Source: an uncultured Oscillospiraceae bacterium (lineage in GTDB: Bacteria; Bacillota; Clostridia; Oscillospirales; Acutalibacteraceae). From it: 64,000 nucleotides of DNA. Under the pieces are notes generated by a model. The model was given only the letters and a program-made list of their open reading frames with translations. It was not told the origin of the DNA and searched no databases. Each line of letters starts with the position of its first letter. Position 1 is the stretch's first letter. Both the position numbers and the translations under genes were made by a program. The stretch is taken from positions 1-64,000 of the forward strand of contig CASFRX010000058.1 in NCBI GenBank assembly GCA_949297075.1, written 5' to 3'. Positions 43,521-53,000 of the stretch are shown piece after piece.

Positions 43521-43738
43521 TTACTATAGAAAGAACAATTAGGTGGTATAACAATTACATAGATGAAGTTAAATTCTGCAAAGAAAACAGTTTTGATTTT
43601 ATGCAAATTTGGTTCAAAGATGGGCAGATAGTTTTAGGGTTATTTTTCAAATTTTGTGTAAACGCACTTTTATTGACAAAGCCCAAATTTTTTCAACATT
43701 TGTCATGCTTTTCCACAATTTCAATCAAATACAGGTGA
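43517..43738 (+). pseudogene. truncated gene start, cut by an inverted repeat
   Basis: 73 codons, overlapping the previous stop (ATGA, 43517-43520). The first ~40 residues (TIRWYNNYIDEVKFCKENSF, then DFMQIWFKDGQIVL) look like the start of a TIM-barrel protein, such as a sugar-phosphate isomerase/epimerase. From about 43640 the sequence is intergenic-type repeat DNA that merely happens to stay open. The gene was probably truncated when the repeat-flanked cassette arrived. Confidence 0.5.
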
Positions 43739-43807
43739 AAAAATCACCGGGACTCACTTTTTCGTGAATCCCGGATTTTCGTTAGGCTGTTTTTTTACAG
43801 TCCCTTT
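43683..43807 (+). repeat. left ~125-bp inverted repeat (IR-L)
   Basis: The reverse complement recurs at 47593-47716 with only a handful of differences over ~124 bases. It contains two nested hairpins, GGTGAAAAAATCACC and CCGGGACTCAC...GTGAATCCCGG, and a G-C/T-rich end GTTAGGCTG...CAGTCCC. The pair brackets a 3.8-kb three-gene cassette. It could be the end of a mobile element, a MITE-like repeat, or two copies of a terminator-bearing repeat. Confidence 0.85.
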
Positions 43808-43914
43808 TTACATATTCTCTCTTCACAATTATCCGCTTTTTAACAAGATTGCTCCATGTCTCAAAGCAATATTATATTTTCAATATAAAAATCCGTTGTA
43901 TTTCATATTCTCCG

Positions 43915-43943
43915 TTGCAACCCATACAAGAATGTGCTATATT
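43915..43943 (+). promoter_or_regulatory. promoter of the phosphoesterase-GH39-EamA cassette
   Basis: TTGCAA (43915-43920), 17-base spacer, TATATT (43938-43943), ~32 bases before the first gene. Confidence 0.7.
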
Positions 43944-43975
43944 AAACCAAGTAAATCAATTTTCGGAGGTTTCTT

Positions 43976-45061
43976 ATGGCTTCGGGACTGCCAACTGCAT
44001 TTAGACATATAAAAGACAACCAAAAACCGCTTCGTTTCAATTTGAACGGAAAATTCAGAATTCTTCATCTTACCGACATTCACGAGGTTGACCCCGCAAT
44101 GGACGACGATGAGGACCCGGAAATTCCGAAGAGAAAAAGCGAAGAAACTATAAACGTCATAAGAAAATGCGTCGAGCTTGCAAAACCTGATCTCGTCGTT
44201 TTCGGCGGGGACAACATAAGCGGATTCTGGGAAGAATTTACATACGAATACATGCGTTCGACAATCAAAAAAATTATAGCTCCGATTGCGGAGAAAAACA
44301 TTCCTCTTGCAATCGTTTTCGGGAATCACGATGCGGAGGGCGCATACATAAACCCGTTTATGCAGAGAGAAAATCAAATCTGCGTTTACAGCGAGTATGA
44401 TAACTTCAGAAGCTCCATGAACGACGAGGATGTTTTCGGCTGCGCGAACTGTTCACTGCCTATTCTTCATTCGAATTCCGACAAAATCGCATGGAATATA
44501 TGGTGCGTCGACTCAAACGACTATATAAGGCAGTCCGACTACTCCCGCCCCGTCGACCTCGGCTACGACTATGTTCACGAGGATCAGATTGCATGGCGTG
44601 AAAGAACTGCGCTTAAATTAAGAGAGCAAAACGGCGGAAAAAATGTTCCGTCGATACTGTTTCAGCATATTCCCGTTTTACAGGAATACGACCGTTTTGA
44701 AGAGGTATCAAAAGGAACCGACGGTGCGTTCGAAAAGAACGGAAGGTATTATAAAGTTCCCGATGACGTTTTTTCGTCCGGAAGCCTCAATGAGGCACCG
44801 TGTCCGACAAACGAACGCAGAGACGAATTCGAAAGCTGGGTCAGAACGGGCGATATCGTTGCGGCATTTTTCGGTCACGACCATGTAAACGATTTTATCG
44901 AAAACGTTGAGGGCATAGACCTTGTTCAGACAATAGGTGCGGGCTACCACACATACGGAGGCGAACGCGGCGGCAGGCTCATTATTCTTGACGAAAACGT
45001 ACCAAATAAGTATGAAACGGAAATATACCGTATAGACAGAATCTCAAATGGGAAGGTTTAA
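43976..45061 (+). CDS. calcineurin-like metallophosphoesterase
   Basis: 361 residues, no signal peptide. The binuclear-metal motifs are in order: LHLTDIHE (DxH), LVVFGGDNIS (GD), VFGNHDAE (GNHD), FQHIPV (H) and FGHDHVND (GHxH). Its layout resembles Dcr2/Siz1-like cytosolic phosphoesterases. Codons such as TCG, CCG and GTC appear more often than in the housekeeping genes, which suggests foreign origin. It is first of three tightly spaced genes (3-base gap to the GH39-like gene). Confidence 0.85.
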   Translation: MASGLPTAFRHIKDNQKPLRFNLNGKFRILHLTDIHEVDPAMDDDEDPEIPKRKSEETINVIRKCVELAKPDLVVFGGDNISGFWEEFTYEYMRSTIKKIIAPIAEKNIPLAIVFGNHDAEGAYINPFMQRENQICVYSEYDNFRSSMNDEDVFGCANCSLPILHSNSDKIAWNIWCVDSNDYIRQSDYSRPVDLGYDYVHEDQIAWRERTALKLREQNGGKNVPSILFQHIPVLQEYDRFEEVSKGTDGAFEKNGRYYKVPDDVFSSGSLNEAPCPTNERRDEFESWVRTGDIVAAFFGHDHVNDFIENVEGIDLVQTIGAGYHTYGGERGGRLIILDENVPNKYETEIYRIDRISNGKV

Positions 45062-45064
45062 CAT

Positions 45065-46372
45065 ATGAAGCTAACTGTAAACAAAAACTCGATAATCGGC
45101 AGAATAAAGCCGATGAACGCCGTTAACAACGGTCCTGTATATACCGAAAACGCCGATCAGAATTTAACGAACATGCCGTACTTTATCGACGCTAATATTC
45201 CGTACGCCAGAACGCACGACTCATCGATATGCTATGATTACGGCGGAGAGCACTGCGTTGACATAATCGGAATATTTCCGAATTTCGAAAAGGATGAAAA
45301 CGACCCGAATTCGTATGATTTCACGCTTACGGATATGTATTTAAAAAATATAGAACGCTCAGGAGCGCAGGTATTCTTCCGTCTCGGCAATAAAATTGAA
45401 CACTGGCCGAAGCATTACGGCATTATGCCCCCTAAGGATTATAAAAAATGGGCTGTGATATGCGAGCATATCATAAATCATTATAATTACGGCTGGGCGG
45501 ACGGCTTTAAAATGGGAATAAAATACTGGGAAATATGGAACGAGCCCGATTTTAACAACAAATGCTGGCTCGGAACGCCCGAGGAATTCTACGAGCTTTT
45601 CGCCGTCACGGCAAAGCATTTAAAATCAAAATTTCCGTCTCTTAAAATCGGAGGCCCCGCAGTATGCTTTTATAACGAAAAATGGCTCATACCGTTTTTT
45701 GAATATATGCGCGAACACGACGTACCCATGGATTTCTACTCATGGCATCGATATTCCGATAAAATCGAGGATTTCACTATCGACGCAGAGCGTCACCGCA
45801 AGCTTTTGGATAAATACGGATACACAGAAACCGAAAGCATATTAAACGAATGGAACTACGTTGTCGGCTGGGAGGGCAACACGTGGAAAAAAAGTCTTAT
45901 TGAAATGAATTCCGTAAAGGGCGCAGTTTTTTGCGCCGCCGTCATGGCGCAGTGCCAAAAATCCTCAGCCGACATGCTCATGTATTACGACGCAAGAATT
46001 CAGTCAAGCATGAACAATCTGTTTGATCGTAATACGCTTGAGCCGAAAAAGGGCTACTATCCCGTCAAGCTATGGGGTGAAATGCTCAAAATGGGGGCGG
46101 AGTGCAAAACAGAATGCGACATTCCCGATATCTACGCTGTGTCAGCCGTCGAAAACGGAAAAAGCGTAACCATGATAGCATACTACTCTGCCGATGACCG
46201 TGCAGTAACTCGTTCGTTCAAAATCGACTTCGGAAAAAACGAAAAGGACAGGCTTTACAGCATTTTTACGCTTGATGAGGATAAGGATTTCGAGCTTAAC
46301 GAAACCTGCGCCTCCGACAACGGAGAATTTTATATTACAATGAAGCCCAATACTGTAATAGTGATAAGATAA
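45065..46372 (+). CDS. glycoside hydrolase family 39-like enzyme
   Basis: 435 residues, no signal peptide. TIM barrel with clan-A catalytic Glu residues: YWEIWNEPD (acid/base E160) and SILNEWNY (nucleophile E262). After the barrel follows a beta-sandwich (about 355-435). The overall layout fits GH39 (beta-xylosidase/iduronidase type), but GH51 or a related clan-A family is possible. The substrate would be an imported oligosaccharide or glycoside. It shares the codon style of the neighbouring phosphoesterase gene. Confidence 0.75.
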   Translation: MKLTVNKNSIIGRIKPMNAVNNGPVYTENADQNLTNMPYFIDANIPYARTHDSSICYDYGGEHCVDIIGIFPNFEKDENDPNSYDFTLTDMYLKNIERSGAQVFFRLGNKIEHWPKHYGIMPPKDYKKWAVICEHIINHYNYGWADGFKMGIKYWEIWNEPDFNNKCWLGTPEEFYELFAVTAKHLKSKFPSLKIGGPAVCFYNEKWLIPFFEYMREHDVPMDFYSWHRYSDKIEDFTIDAERHRKLLDKYGYTETESILNEWNYVVGWEGNTWKKSLIEMNSVKGAVFCAAVMAQCQKSSADMLMYYDARIQSSMNNLFDRNTLEPKKGYYPVKLWGEMLKMGAECKTECDIPDIYAVSAVENGKSVTMIAYYSADDRAVTRSFKIDFGKNEKDRLYSIFTLDEDKDFELNETCASDNGEFYITMKPNTVIVIR

Positions 46373-47260
46373 ATGAAGGACTATATATTTTTAATAACAA
46401 TTCTTATTCTGCGTATTCCGCAGAGCTTCTTTAACAAGAAAACAAGCACTCTCGTCACAAGCACGCCAAGGTACTTCGTATACTGTTCTTACAGCTACGT
46501 TCTTGCGGGATTAATCGCATTTGTTCTGATGCTGAGCGAGGGACTGCCCGAATTCAATCCGTACGCATTCGGGATATCTGCGCTCGGAGCCTTGGCACTG
46601 GCACTTAATATTTACTTCAGTCTCGAATCGCTCAAACACGGAGTTATGGTTCTGTCCTCTCTCGCAGGCTCTGCCGGACTGCTGATTCCCTGCATCGCAG
46701 GAATATTTATGTTCGCAGAAAAAATGAAGCTCATGCAGTTTGCGGGAATTGCTCTGCTTATATTCTCGGGATGGCTTCTCATCGGCTATTCAAAAAAACA
46801 GACGGGTGCGTTTACGTTTAAAACCCTGCTGTTGTTGATCGGCAGTATGTTATCAAACGGAACGGTCATGCTTTCACAGAAAATGTTTTCAAAATTCCTT
46901 CCCGATATGAGTGCATCGGTGTTCTCGTTCTATACGTTTTCACTGCTCGGTGCGGGTATGCTTGCAGGACTTATTATAAATTCGTTTTCTAAAGCAAACA
47001 GAACAGAAATCAAAACCGTCCCGCATAAGCTGTTTTTATACGGAACGATCCTTTCGGTTATTCTGTTTGCAATAAATCAGCTTGCCACCGTCGCAGCGAA
47101 AAACGTTCCATCAGCCGTTATGTTCCCGATAAACGACGGCGGAGCGACAATAATTTCCGCACTGACGGGCGCATGCTTCTTTAAAGAAAAACTTACGAAG
47201 CGAAGCGCTGCGGGAATCCTGATCGGCATAACATCTTTAATAATTATTAATTTTGGTTAA
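46373..47260 (+). CDS. EamA/DMT-family transporter
   Basis: 295 residues with ten hydrophobic segments arranged as two EamA repeats (LILRIPQSFFNKKTS..., KTLLLLIGSMLSNGTVMLS...). The second repeat ends with FPINDGGATIISALTGACFFKEKLTKRSAAG, a typical EamA closing motif. It starts immediately after the GH39-like stop. It probably moves a metabolite or sugar related to the two upstream enzymes; the substrate is unknown. Confidence 0.85.
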   Translation: MKDYIFLITILILRIPQSFFNKKTSTLVTSTPRYFVYCSYSYVLAGLIAFVLMLSEGLPEFNPYAFGISALGALALALNIYFSLESLKHGVMVLSSLAGSAGLLIPCIAGIFMFAEKMKLMQFAGIALLIFSGWLLIGYSKKQTGAFTFKTLLLLIGSMLSNGTVMLSQKMFSKFLPDMSASVFSFYTFSLLGAGMLAGLIINSFSKANRTEIKTVPHKLFLYGTILSVILFAINQLATVAAKNVPSAVMFPINDGGATIISALTGACFFKEKLTKRSAAGILIGITSLIIINFG

Positions 47261-47436
47261 AGCATTTTAATTATAATTAGATAGCACTATTAAATTTCGA
47301 TTATTTCTATCGATTTTATGTATCACGAAATGAGCGTTCTGTGCGAAAAACCCGCCGCGAGAATACTCTCAAAGGCTCTCAAAATGGAAAAAGTTTCCTA
47401 CGAAACGGGCACTCGGTAAGGTTTCATAACTCTGTA

Positions 47437-47592
47437 TTAGCTCCGCTGTATATATTCCGCCATTTTTTTGACCCTGCTCCAACCCTTCGGTGTGTTCTTT
47501 ATAACGGTGACGGTATTTTCGTTAAATGTCCCGGTGGGAAGAGTAAGATCTCCGGCTTTTTCGGTGTAGAGATAATACCGCTTAGATGAATC
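47437..47592 (-). pseudogene. C-terminal gene fragment next to IR-R
   Basis: About 50 minus-strand codons ending at 47437 (KAGDLTLPTGTFNENTVTVI, then PKGWSRVKKMAEYIQRS). They read like the C-terminus of an enzyme. The coding character starts exactly where the inverted repeat ends, so the gene is cut by IR-R. The remaining part of 47261-47436 holds only a weak 33-codon plus-strand frame ending near 47419. Confidence 0.45.
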
Positions 47593-47716
47593 AAAGGGGC
47601 TGTAAAAAAACGGCCTAACGAAAATCCGGGATTCACGAAAAAGTGAGTCCCGGTGATTTTTTCGCTTGTATTTGATTGAAAATGTGAAAAAGCATGACAA
47701 ATGTTGAAAATTTTGG
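47593..47716 (-). repeat. right ~125-bp inverted repeat (IR-R)
   Basis: Reverse complement of IR-L (43683-43807) with few differences. Its outer end reaches the -10 box TATAAT (47717-47722) of the next gene, whose -35-like ATGACA (47694-47699) lies inside the repeat, 17 bases upstream. The repeat thus may supply part of a promoter. Confidence 0.85.
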
Positions 47717-47793
47717 TATAATTGTTTAGGGAAACGCACCAAAACCAATTTCTTACATACTTTCTGTGAAATCTATTTTAGGGGGAACACCTT

Positions 47794-48448
47794 ATGAAAA
47801 AAAACACTCATCAAAATCGTATCAACCATCCTTTGTGTCCTTTTCTTTTGCTCACCCGTAATGGCGTTTGCAGCAGACAACGACACACCTGAAACAGAAA
47901 ACGGTACAGTTGCCACTCTGTCGCTTATTATAATAAACGCAAGCATCACCGGTCATGTTTGGCTCTATGCTGAAAATCTTACCGACGAACCGCTTGAATT
48001 CGGTCATGTAACAATCCAGCCGGGCGAGGGTGCTTCCGTTGGTTTGCTTTCTTTGTCACGCTTTGATGGCTGGGGTATCTACTACAATGTAGAAGCTTAC
48101 TGCTGTAACACAATCTCCAACTCAAGGTGCACATGGCTCACAGAGGAGCTTAATGCAGAAGAGTTTGCAAGTGTAAGCAAGCAGATCAAGGATTATGCAA
48201 ACTACTGGGGCCTTTACTTCAACTGCATGTTTTTTGCTTTTAAGGTCTGGAATACAGTATCCAAAAAATTTTTTATTCCGCTGTTGATGCCGATTTTCGG
48301 TACGATACAAATGAAAATAAGAGGTGCTTCAAGCGGTAACTTTGAGATGTTCTGTCCTTCTGATGACAATGTTTACAGGCAGAGAGGTACAGGAAACAAT
48401 GCAAGACTTGAAGTTGTAAGTGCAATATCACTCAAGAATGCCATTTAA
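47794..48448 (+). pseudogene. secreted protein gene with a frameshift in an A8 tract
   Basis: The ATG at 47794 (GGGGGAAC upstream) runs into a stretch of eight A (47797-47804). Read straight it leaves the coding frame; with seven A it would give a perfect signal peptide (MKKTLIKIVSTILCVLFFCS, then PVMAFAADN) that joins the open frame ending at 48448. The mature part (~190 residues) has GHVWLYAENLTDEPLEFG near its start and a later YFNCMFFAFKVWN, a spacing reminiscent of papain-like NlpC/LRAT-type hydrolases, though that is only a guess. A mutated gene, slippage-controlled gene or assembly error are all possible. Confidence 0.65.
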
Positions 48449-48474
48449 CTGTCATATTTTAACTCTTTCAACAG

Positions 48475-48505
48475 AGCCCGCCGCAAGTCGGTGGGTTTTG
48501 TTATT
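48475..48505 (+). terminator. terminator after the frameshifted secreted protein
   Basis: AGCCCGCCG / CGGTGGGTT stem with a TTTTGTTATTTTT tail. Confidence 0.75.
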
Positions 48506-48593
48506 TTTATAAAAAAGTGACCCAAAAGATAAAACGATCTTCAATCTTACATACTTTCATTGCAAATTTAAGTCGATAGGAGGACTTGCTACT

Positions 48594-48779
48594 ATGTCAA
48601 AACGCATCAATCTGAAAAACCGGTAAAAGGAAACCCCTGCACGCATCAAGCTCATCTACGAAGATGATTCTGTCCTTTATGTAGGAGTCGGAGATATTAA
48701 TCGTGCGTTCGGTTGCATTATTTCAGCGTCAAAGGACGCAGTAGAAAGAGATTTTGCGATTGATCCCGAGACTCAATAA
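48594..48779 (+). pseudogene. small gene with in-frame TAA at codon 11
   Basis: An ATG at 48594 after a good AGGAGG site opens a 62-codon frame ending at 48777-48779, interrupted once by TAA at 48624-48626. The downstream part (ETPARIKLIYEDDSVLYVG, then VGDINRAFGCIISASKDAVE) looks coding and is not a family I recognise. The 14 bases TCTTACATACTTTC upstream (48545-48558) also occur before the 47794 gene. Confidence 0.5.
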
Positions 48780-48786
48780 AACAGCG

Positions 48787-48817
48787 ACAGCCCGCAGACA
48801 TTAAATCTGCGGGCTGT
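48787..48817. terminator. bidirectional terminator
   Basis: An 11-bp stem ACAGCCCGCAG / CTGCGGGCTGT between the small plus-strand gene and the minus-strand recombinase. Confidence 0.85.
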
Positions 48818-48819
48818 AA

Positions 48820-50766
48820 TCATATCATCTTGAAACATTTAAGGGCATCGGTGATGGCATCTTCTTTTTCTTTGGGGCAATTAGGAACTCTTGAATCAGG
48901 GCTTTTAGGTTTGTTATATGCCTCGCCGACCTCAATGCCATATTTGCGTTTTATTTGGGAAATATAGAGTGTTGAAACCTTCAAGCCGTACTTTTTCAGC
49001 ACATATGCCTTAATTTGATCATAGGTGGGCTTACCGTCATTTATTGATATATCAAGCTTTGTGAGGTCAAGTTCAATGTTGATAACATCATCCGGCGGAA
49101 GTTTGACTAAAGAAACAACAATCTCAAGCGTCGTTTCATTGTCCCAACTAAAACCAATAATTTCTTCGCCTTCATAGAAAAGCGGAAACCTGAACTGAAT
49201 ACGCTTAAGTATTCGGCCGTTTGGTGTTTCTGTGGGATAAATCTCAATCTTTTCAACGAAACTGCCCAGAAATGTCTTCTTTTCCTTATCTGTAAATTTA
49301 TCATAAAGCTTATCAAAATACAAGAGATACTTGTAAACATTGTCGCTTGAAATCTTCTGAGCAATAAGAAAATCTATTCTTGCCTGAAGCTCGGCAATTT
49401 CTTTCTGAGCAGCATCAATTTTATCATAGAAATCATCAAGCCTTGCCTGCATATCTTCGTATTTTTTATCGTAGTGCTTATCCGTTACATCAAGGGCATC
49501 CATCTGCTGTCCGAGCCTGTCTTTGGCTGAGGTAAGCTGACGTAAAGCCTTTTGCAGGTTTTCCATTTCTGCATCCAACGCTGAAGTGTCAACACGTGAA
49601 TCTATTTTCTTTCGCAATGCAGCTTCAAAATCCGGATTGTTAACAACCTTTCTTATTGTTTCTTCTACTGCTTTATTGACTGTTTCCTGATTCCACTGTC
49701 TGTCATAGTTGCAGCGCACACCGTTGGCTTGCTTTCTGTGTTTGCAGGCATAGAAATAATAGTCTTTGTAGTATGTTCCGTCGTCCTTCTTCTTGCGGTT
49801 TACATTGCCGTAAAGATTCGCATCACAAACAGGGCATTTAATAATACCTGAAAGAAGATGCTCGTGCTCAAGCTTGTGCTTTTTATCTCTTTTGTGCCCT
49901 GTTTTCTTTCTCTTCTTTTGTGCCTGAAGCCAGAGCTCCTCAGAAACTATAGCTTCGTGAACTCCGTCATAAACAGGAAAGTCGGTTTGGCTTACTATGT
50001 GGTATTCTTCGTGCTTACCTGCAATCTTTTCGGTTTTTCTTCTTTGAAAAGCTATTTTTCCGCAATATACGGGATTGTCAAGAACTTTCTTAATAAACGA
50101 CGGAACATAATAATCCAGCGTATTATTCTGACGCTTTTTCTTCTTAAACCCGTTATCATTAAGATATTTTGCAATTCCGTTAATGCCTATGGTCGTATTT
50201 ACAAACTTATCAAATATTATACGGATAACCTCAACCTCATCTTCAGCAATTTCAAGTTTTCCGTCAACGAGCTTATAACCATATGGTGCAAAACCGCCAT
50301 TCCATTTGCCTTCACGTGCCTTTTGCTATCTGCCTTCCATAGTCTGAACACGGATATTTTCTCTTTCAAGCTCAGCAACTGCCGAAAGAATCTGAATTAT
50401 CAGTTTACCTGTGCCGTGAGAACTGTCAAGTCCATCTTCGGCACAGATAAGGTTAACTCCGTTATCCTGAAGCTTCTGCAAAGAGGTAAGGACATCGGCG
50501 GCATTTCTGCCAAAGCGTGAAAGCTTAAACACAAGCACGAATGAAACCTTGTCCTTGCCGCTTTCGATGTCCTTAAGCATTCTCTGAAACTCGGGGCGGC
50601 CTTGAATATTCTTTCCTGAACGGCCTTTATCAGAATATTCACCGACCACCTCAAGATCTCTGAACTCTGCAAATTTAAGCAAGCGTGTTCTCTGCGCATC
50701 AAGGCTGAAACCTTCAACCTGCATTGATGTTGAAACTCTTGTGTAAATATAGCATCGTTGCTTCAT
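48820..50766 (-). pseudogene. large serine recombinase interrupted by one in-frame TAG
   Basis: 649 codons in one frame from the ATG at 50766 to the stop at 48820, with a single TAG at 50326-50328 (codon 147). N-terminal resolvase domain: YTRVSTSMQVEGFSLDAQR (catalytic Ser), FKLSRFGRNAADV and ERENIRVQ. After the stop the protein continues QKAREGKWNGGFAPYGYKL (recombinase domain), a zinc ribbon (CPVCDAN, CKHRKQANGVRCNYD), a coiled coil and the KFTDKEKKTFLGSFVEKIEI region. Apart from the stop it looks full-length, so the lesion is recent or read through. It once integrated this island or a related one. Confidence 0.85.
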
Positions 50767-50852
50767 ATATTTCTCCTTGTTTACTTAACATATGTTGTTT
50801 CGTGTCCCAACTTAATTTTAGCGCGCCTTAAAATTCATGTCAAGGCCGTTAA

Positions 50853-51008
50853 TTAATCGGGTAAATCAATATCTTTTCCGTATTTCTCAATCATCATCGC
50901 AAAGAAATCAATAAAGCGTTCAAATTCAGCTTCATAGATTTTTTGCTGATCAAAATTCTGAAGCTTTGTGCTTATACTGTTTTGAATACCTTTCCTTTCG
51001 TCTGTCAT
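50853..51008 (-). CDS. 51-residue hypothetical protein
   Basis: ATG at 51008 with AGGATAAG upstream, 51 codons (start MTDERKGIQNSISTKLQNFD, end KYGKDIDLPD). Predicted helical, hydrophilic and acidic. It lies between the serine recombinase and the tyrosine recombinase on the same strand, so it may be an accessory (directionality or regulatory) protein of the mobile element. I do not recognise a family. Confidence 0.5.
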   Translation of the reverse strand: MTDERKGIQNSISTKLQNFDQQKIYEAEFERFIDFFAMMIEKYGKDIDLPD

Positions 51009-51138
51009 TTACTTATCCTCATAGGGTGTATTTTTTGAGGATTTGTATATCTGAACTCATAGTGAGTTATATTCGTGTTCATCCTGAGAATTTAAATTAA
51101 AACGGGTGGCGTCAAATCCTGCCCGTATCCTCAGTGGG

Positions 51139-52116
51139 TTAACGCGATAAAAGGTATGACTGCACAGTGACGTTATTGCGCCAGTGTGCGAGATGAAAAA
51201 CTGAAACTGCAGCAAGTGCAAGCTTGTTGTATGTAACATGGAGGTTCTTCTCAATTGCCAGCTTCCTACATTTTCCTTTTGTTTTATAAGTACCACTAAT
51301 AAGCTTTTCGTCAAAAGGCTTGTGGACAATCGTGCCATCTGGAAGCTTCTCGGTACGATACAACTTCCAACGCAAGCGGATTTCATCGGCAAGATTTTCT
51401 GCATAGCCTTCTTCTGTATTGATTCTGTCAAGATAGTATTCATAACACTTTTTAGCCTGCATTGCTCTTATATTGTGATAATCAACAGAATTTGAGAGCT
51501 CGATAGGTTTAAATACCTTTTCCTTTTCACCAAGTCCTTCAAAATATGATTTTACGAATTCCTGATCTTCAGGCAGAATTCTCTGAAGCGAATCCTTTCC
51601 TCCTTTACCATCCTTAACAAAAATACACATATGACCGCTTTCGTCGATTCTCAGATCTCTCCCCTCAAGCTTTGCAAGCTCTGATACTCTTATCCCGACG
51701 ACCTTCTGAAACTCAACGGTGCGTGCGTAACGAGGATTATCCGGATTGTTATCCGCACGAATCTTCTTGCCGTTGTCCGAGCGTGATTTGGTGTATTCAG
51801 CTGTATAACGGATAGGCTTTGTGATTGTGTTCATCGGAACATCATAAAAGCTGCATACTGCCGCAAGATAGTTGTGAATCGTGGCAGCTTTATGTTCTTT
51901 CTCTTGCAGATAGTCCGAATAATCCTGAATATGTTTCATACATTCCGCATGGGTTTTGCAATTATGCTGTTCACGACAATATTTGATAAATGCAGTCAAC
52001 CATTTTCTATAGTTTTTCTGAGTAACAGAGCTTTTTAATTCGGCAATAAATGACTCTGTTTCATCCCTTAACTGCCTTGTTATACTCTTGCCCCTGACTT
52101 TGTTTTGTTTAGCCAT
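51139..52116 (-). CDS. tyrosine recombinase/integrase
   Basis: 325 residues. N-terminal SAM-like core-binding region (about 15-105), then catalytic boxes: VVGIRVSELAKLEGRDL (first Arg), DYHNIRAMQAKKCY (His-x-x-Arg), and FHLAHWRNNVTVQSYLL (His/Trp box and nucleophile Tyr). The His-box spacing differs somewhat from lambda-type integrases, as in a clostridial conjugative-element subgroup. ATG at 52116 preceded by GAAAGGA. With the adjacent serine recombinase it marks 48.8-52.1 kb as a mobile-element remnant. Confidence 0.85.
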   Translation of the reverse strand: MAKQNKVRGKSITRQLRDETESFIAELKSSVTQKNYRKWLTAFIKYCREQHNCKTHAECMKHIQDYSDYLQEKEHKAATIHNYLAAVCSFYDVPMNTITKPIRYTAEYTKSRSDNGKKIRADNNPDNPRYARTVEFQKVVGIRVSELAKLEGRDLRIDESGHMCIFVKDGKGGKDSLQRILPEDQEFVKSYFEGLGEKEKVFKPIELSNSVDYHNIRAMQAKKCYEYYLDRINTEEGYAENLADEIRLRWKLYRTEKLPDGTIVHKPFDEKLISGTYKTKGKCRKLAIEKNLHVTYNKLALAAVSVFHLAHWRNNVTVQSYLLSR

Positions 52117-52162
52117 AGCAACAATCCTTTCATATATAATTTGAAACCTTTTTCTGTTGGTG

Positions 52163-52327
52163 TTTCTTCCAACCCGCGCCGAAAGGCTCGTTAAATCAAT
52201 TGGTGATGTCTCAATTTACACACAGAAATTATATTCTGTCGCCGAGAAAAGGCCGGTTGAGCAGGTTACCAACCTGTTCACACCAAAGGTTTCTGAGCAG
52301 CAAAAACTCCTCAAAAACCTTGCATAA
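52163..52327 (+). pseudogene. C-terminal gene fragment of unknown family
   Basis: 55 plus-strand codons ending at TAA 52325 (PTRAERLVKSIGDVSIYTQK, then PVEQVTNLFTPKVSEQQ). No start codon or ribosome binding site; upstream DNA is the divergent recombinase promoter region. A hairpin with an 11-bp stem (about 52332-52373) follows. It looks like the end of a gene displaced by the recombinase insertion. Confidence 0.4.
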
Positions 52328-52869
52328 GCGGTTATCACGTAAAAATCACTATAATTTTCCGTGATAACCCTTATGCACAGACCGATAAACACGGTCTGTC
52401 TGTGAGAAGTGTCAGCTCAAACAAAGCACTGGTACAGGCAATGTTTTCGCTGTCATTCTCACTGCTGATCCGAACACCTTGCATATACACAAGCTACTTG
52501 GATCACATCGGGTACACACTTTTCCGCAAACGAACGCAGCACATCTTTTGCTGCACACCTCAATGACACCGTGTCCTTTATGAGGTTATTTGGTTTCGTT
52601 TGTTTTGTTCGGACCGAAAGTGCATGCCGCTTTAACTCCCTTCTTGATTTATTTCATTCAACCGCCTTCGCAATTTCTATCCCTGACAGTTGAACTAAAA
52701 CGGGATTTTTTAATCACTTGCGCTGTGATTTTTACTCCAAACGTGATTCATTAATCATCCAAATCATGTAAGAATGACCGACGCTACAAAATTCAACTTC
52801 AACTTTCCTACTAAAAACAGGCTGTTTTTAGCAAAAATGGCATTTTTATCTTCTTTTGGACATAAATTA

Positions 52870-52903
52870 ACCCCTGAAACGGGTATGATTTCGTTTCAGG
52901 GGT
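52870..52903. other. 12-bp perfect hairpin in a gene-free stretch
   Basis: ACCCCTGAAACG / CGTTTCAGGGGT with a 10-base loop. The stretch 52374-52940 around it shows no convincing gene, RNA or repeat. Confidence 0.6.
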
Positions 52904-52941
52904 ATTATAAAGTTCTTGACATAAACCAAAGTATCCAACAC

Positions 52942-52985
52942 AAAAAAACAAGGCGCAACTCGTTTTTGACAAGCTACGCCTCGCT
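52942..52985 (-). terminator. terminator of the surface-protein operon
   Basis: On the minus strand an imperfect stem AGGCGTAGCT...AGTTGCGCCT is followed by a run of T, 15 bases after the stop of the 1557-residue protein gene. Confidence 0.65.
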
Positions 52986-53000
52986 TTAGAATTTTATACT

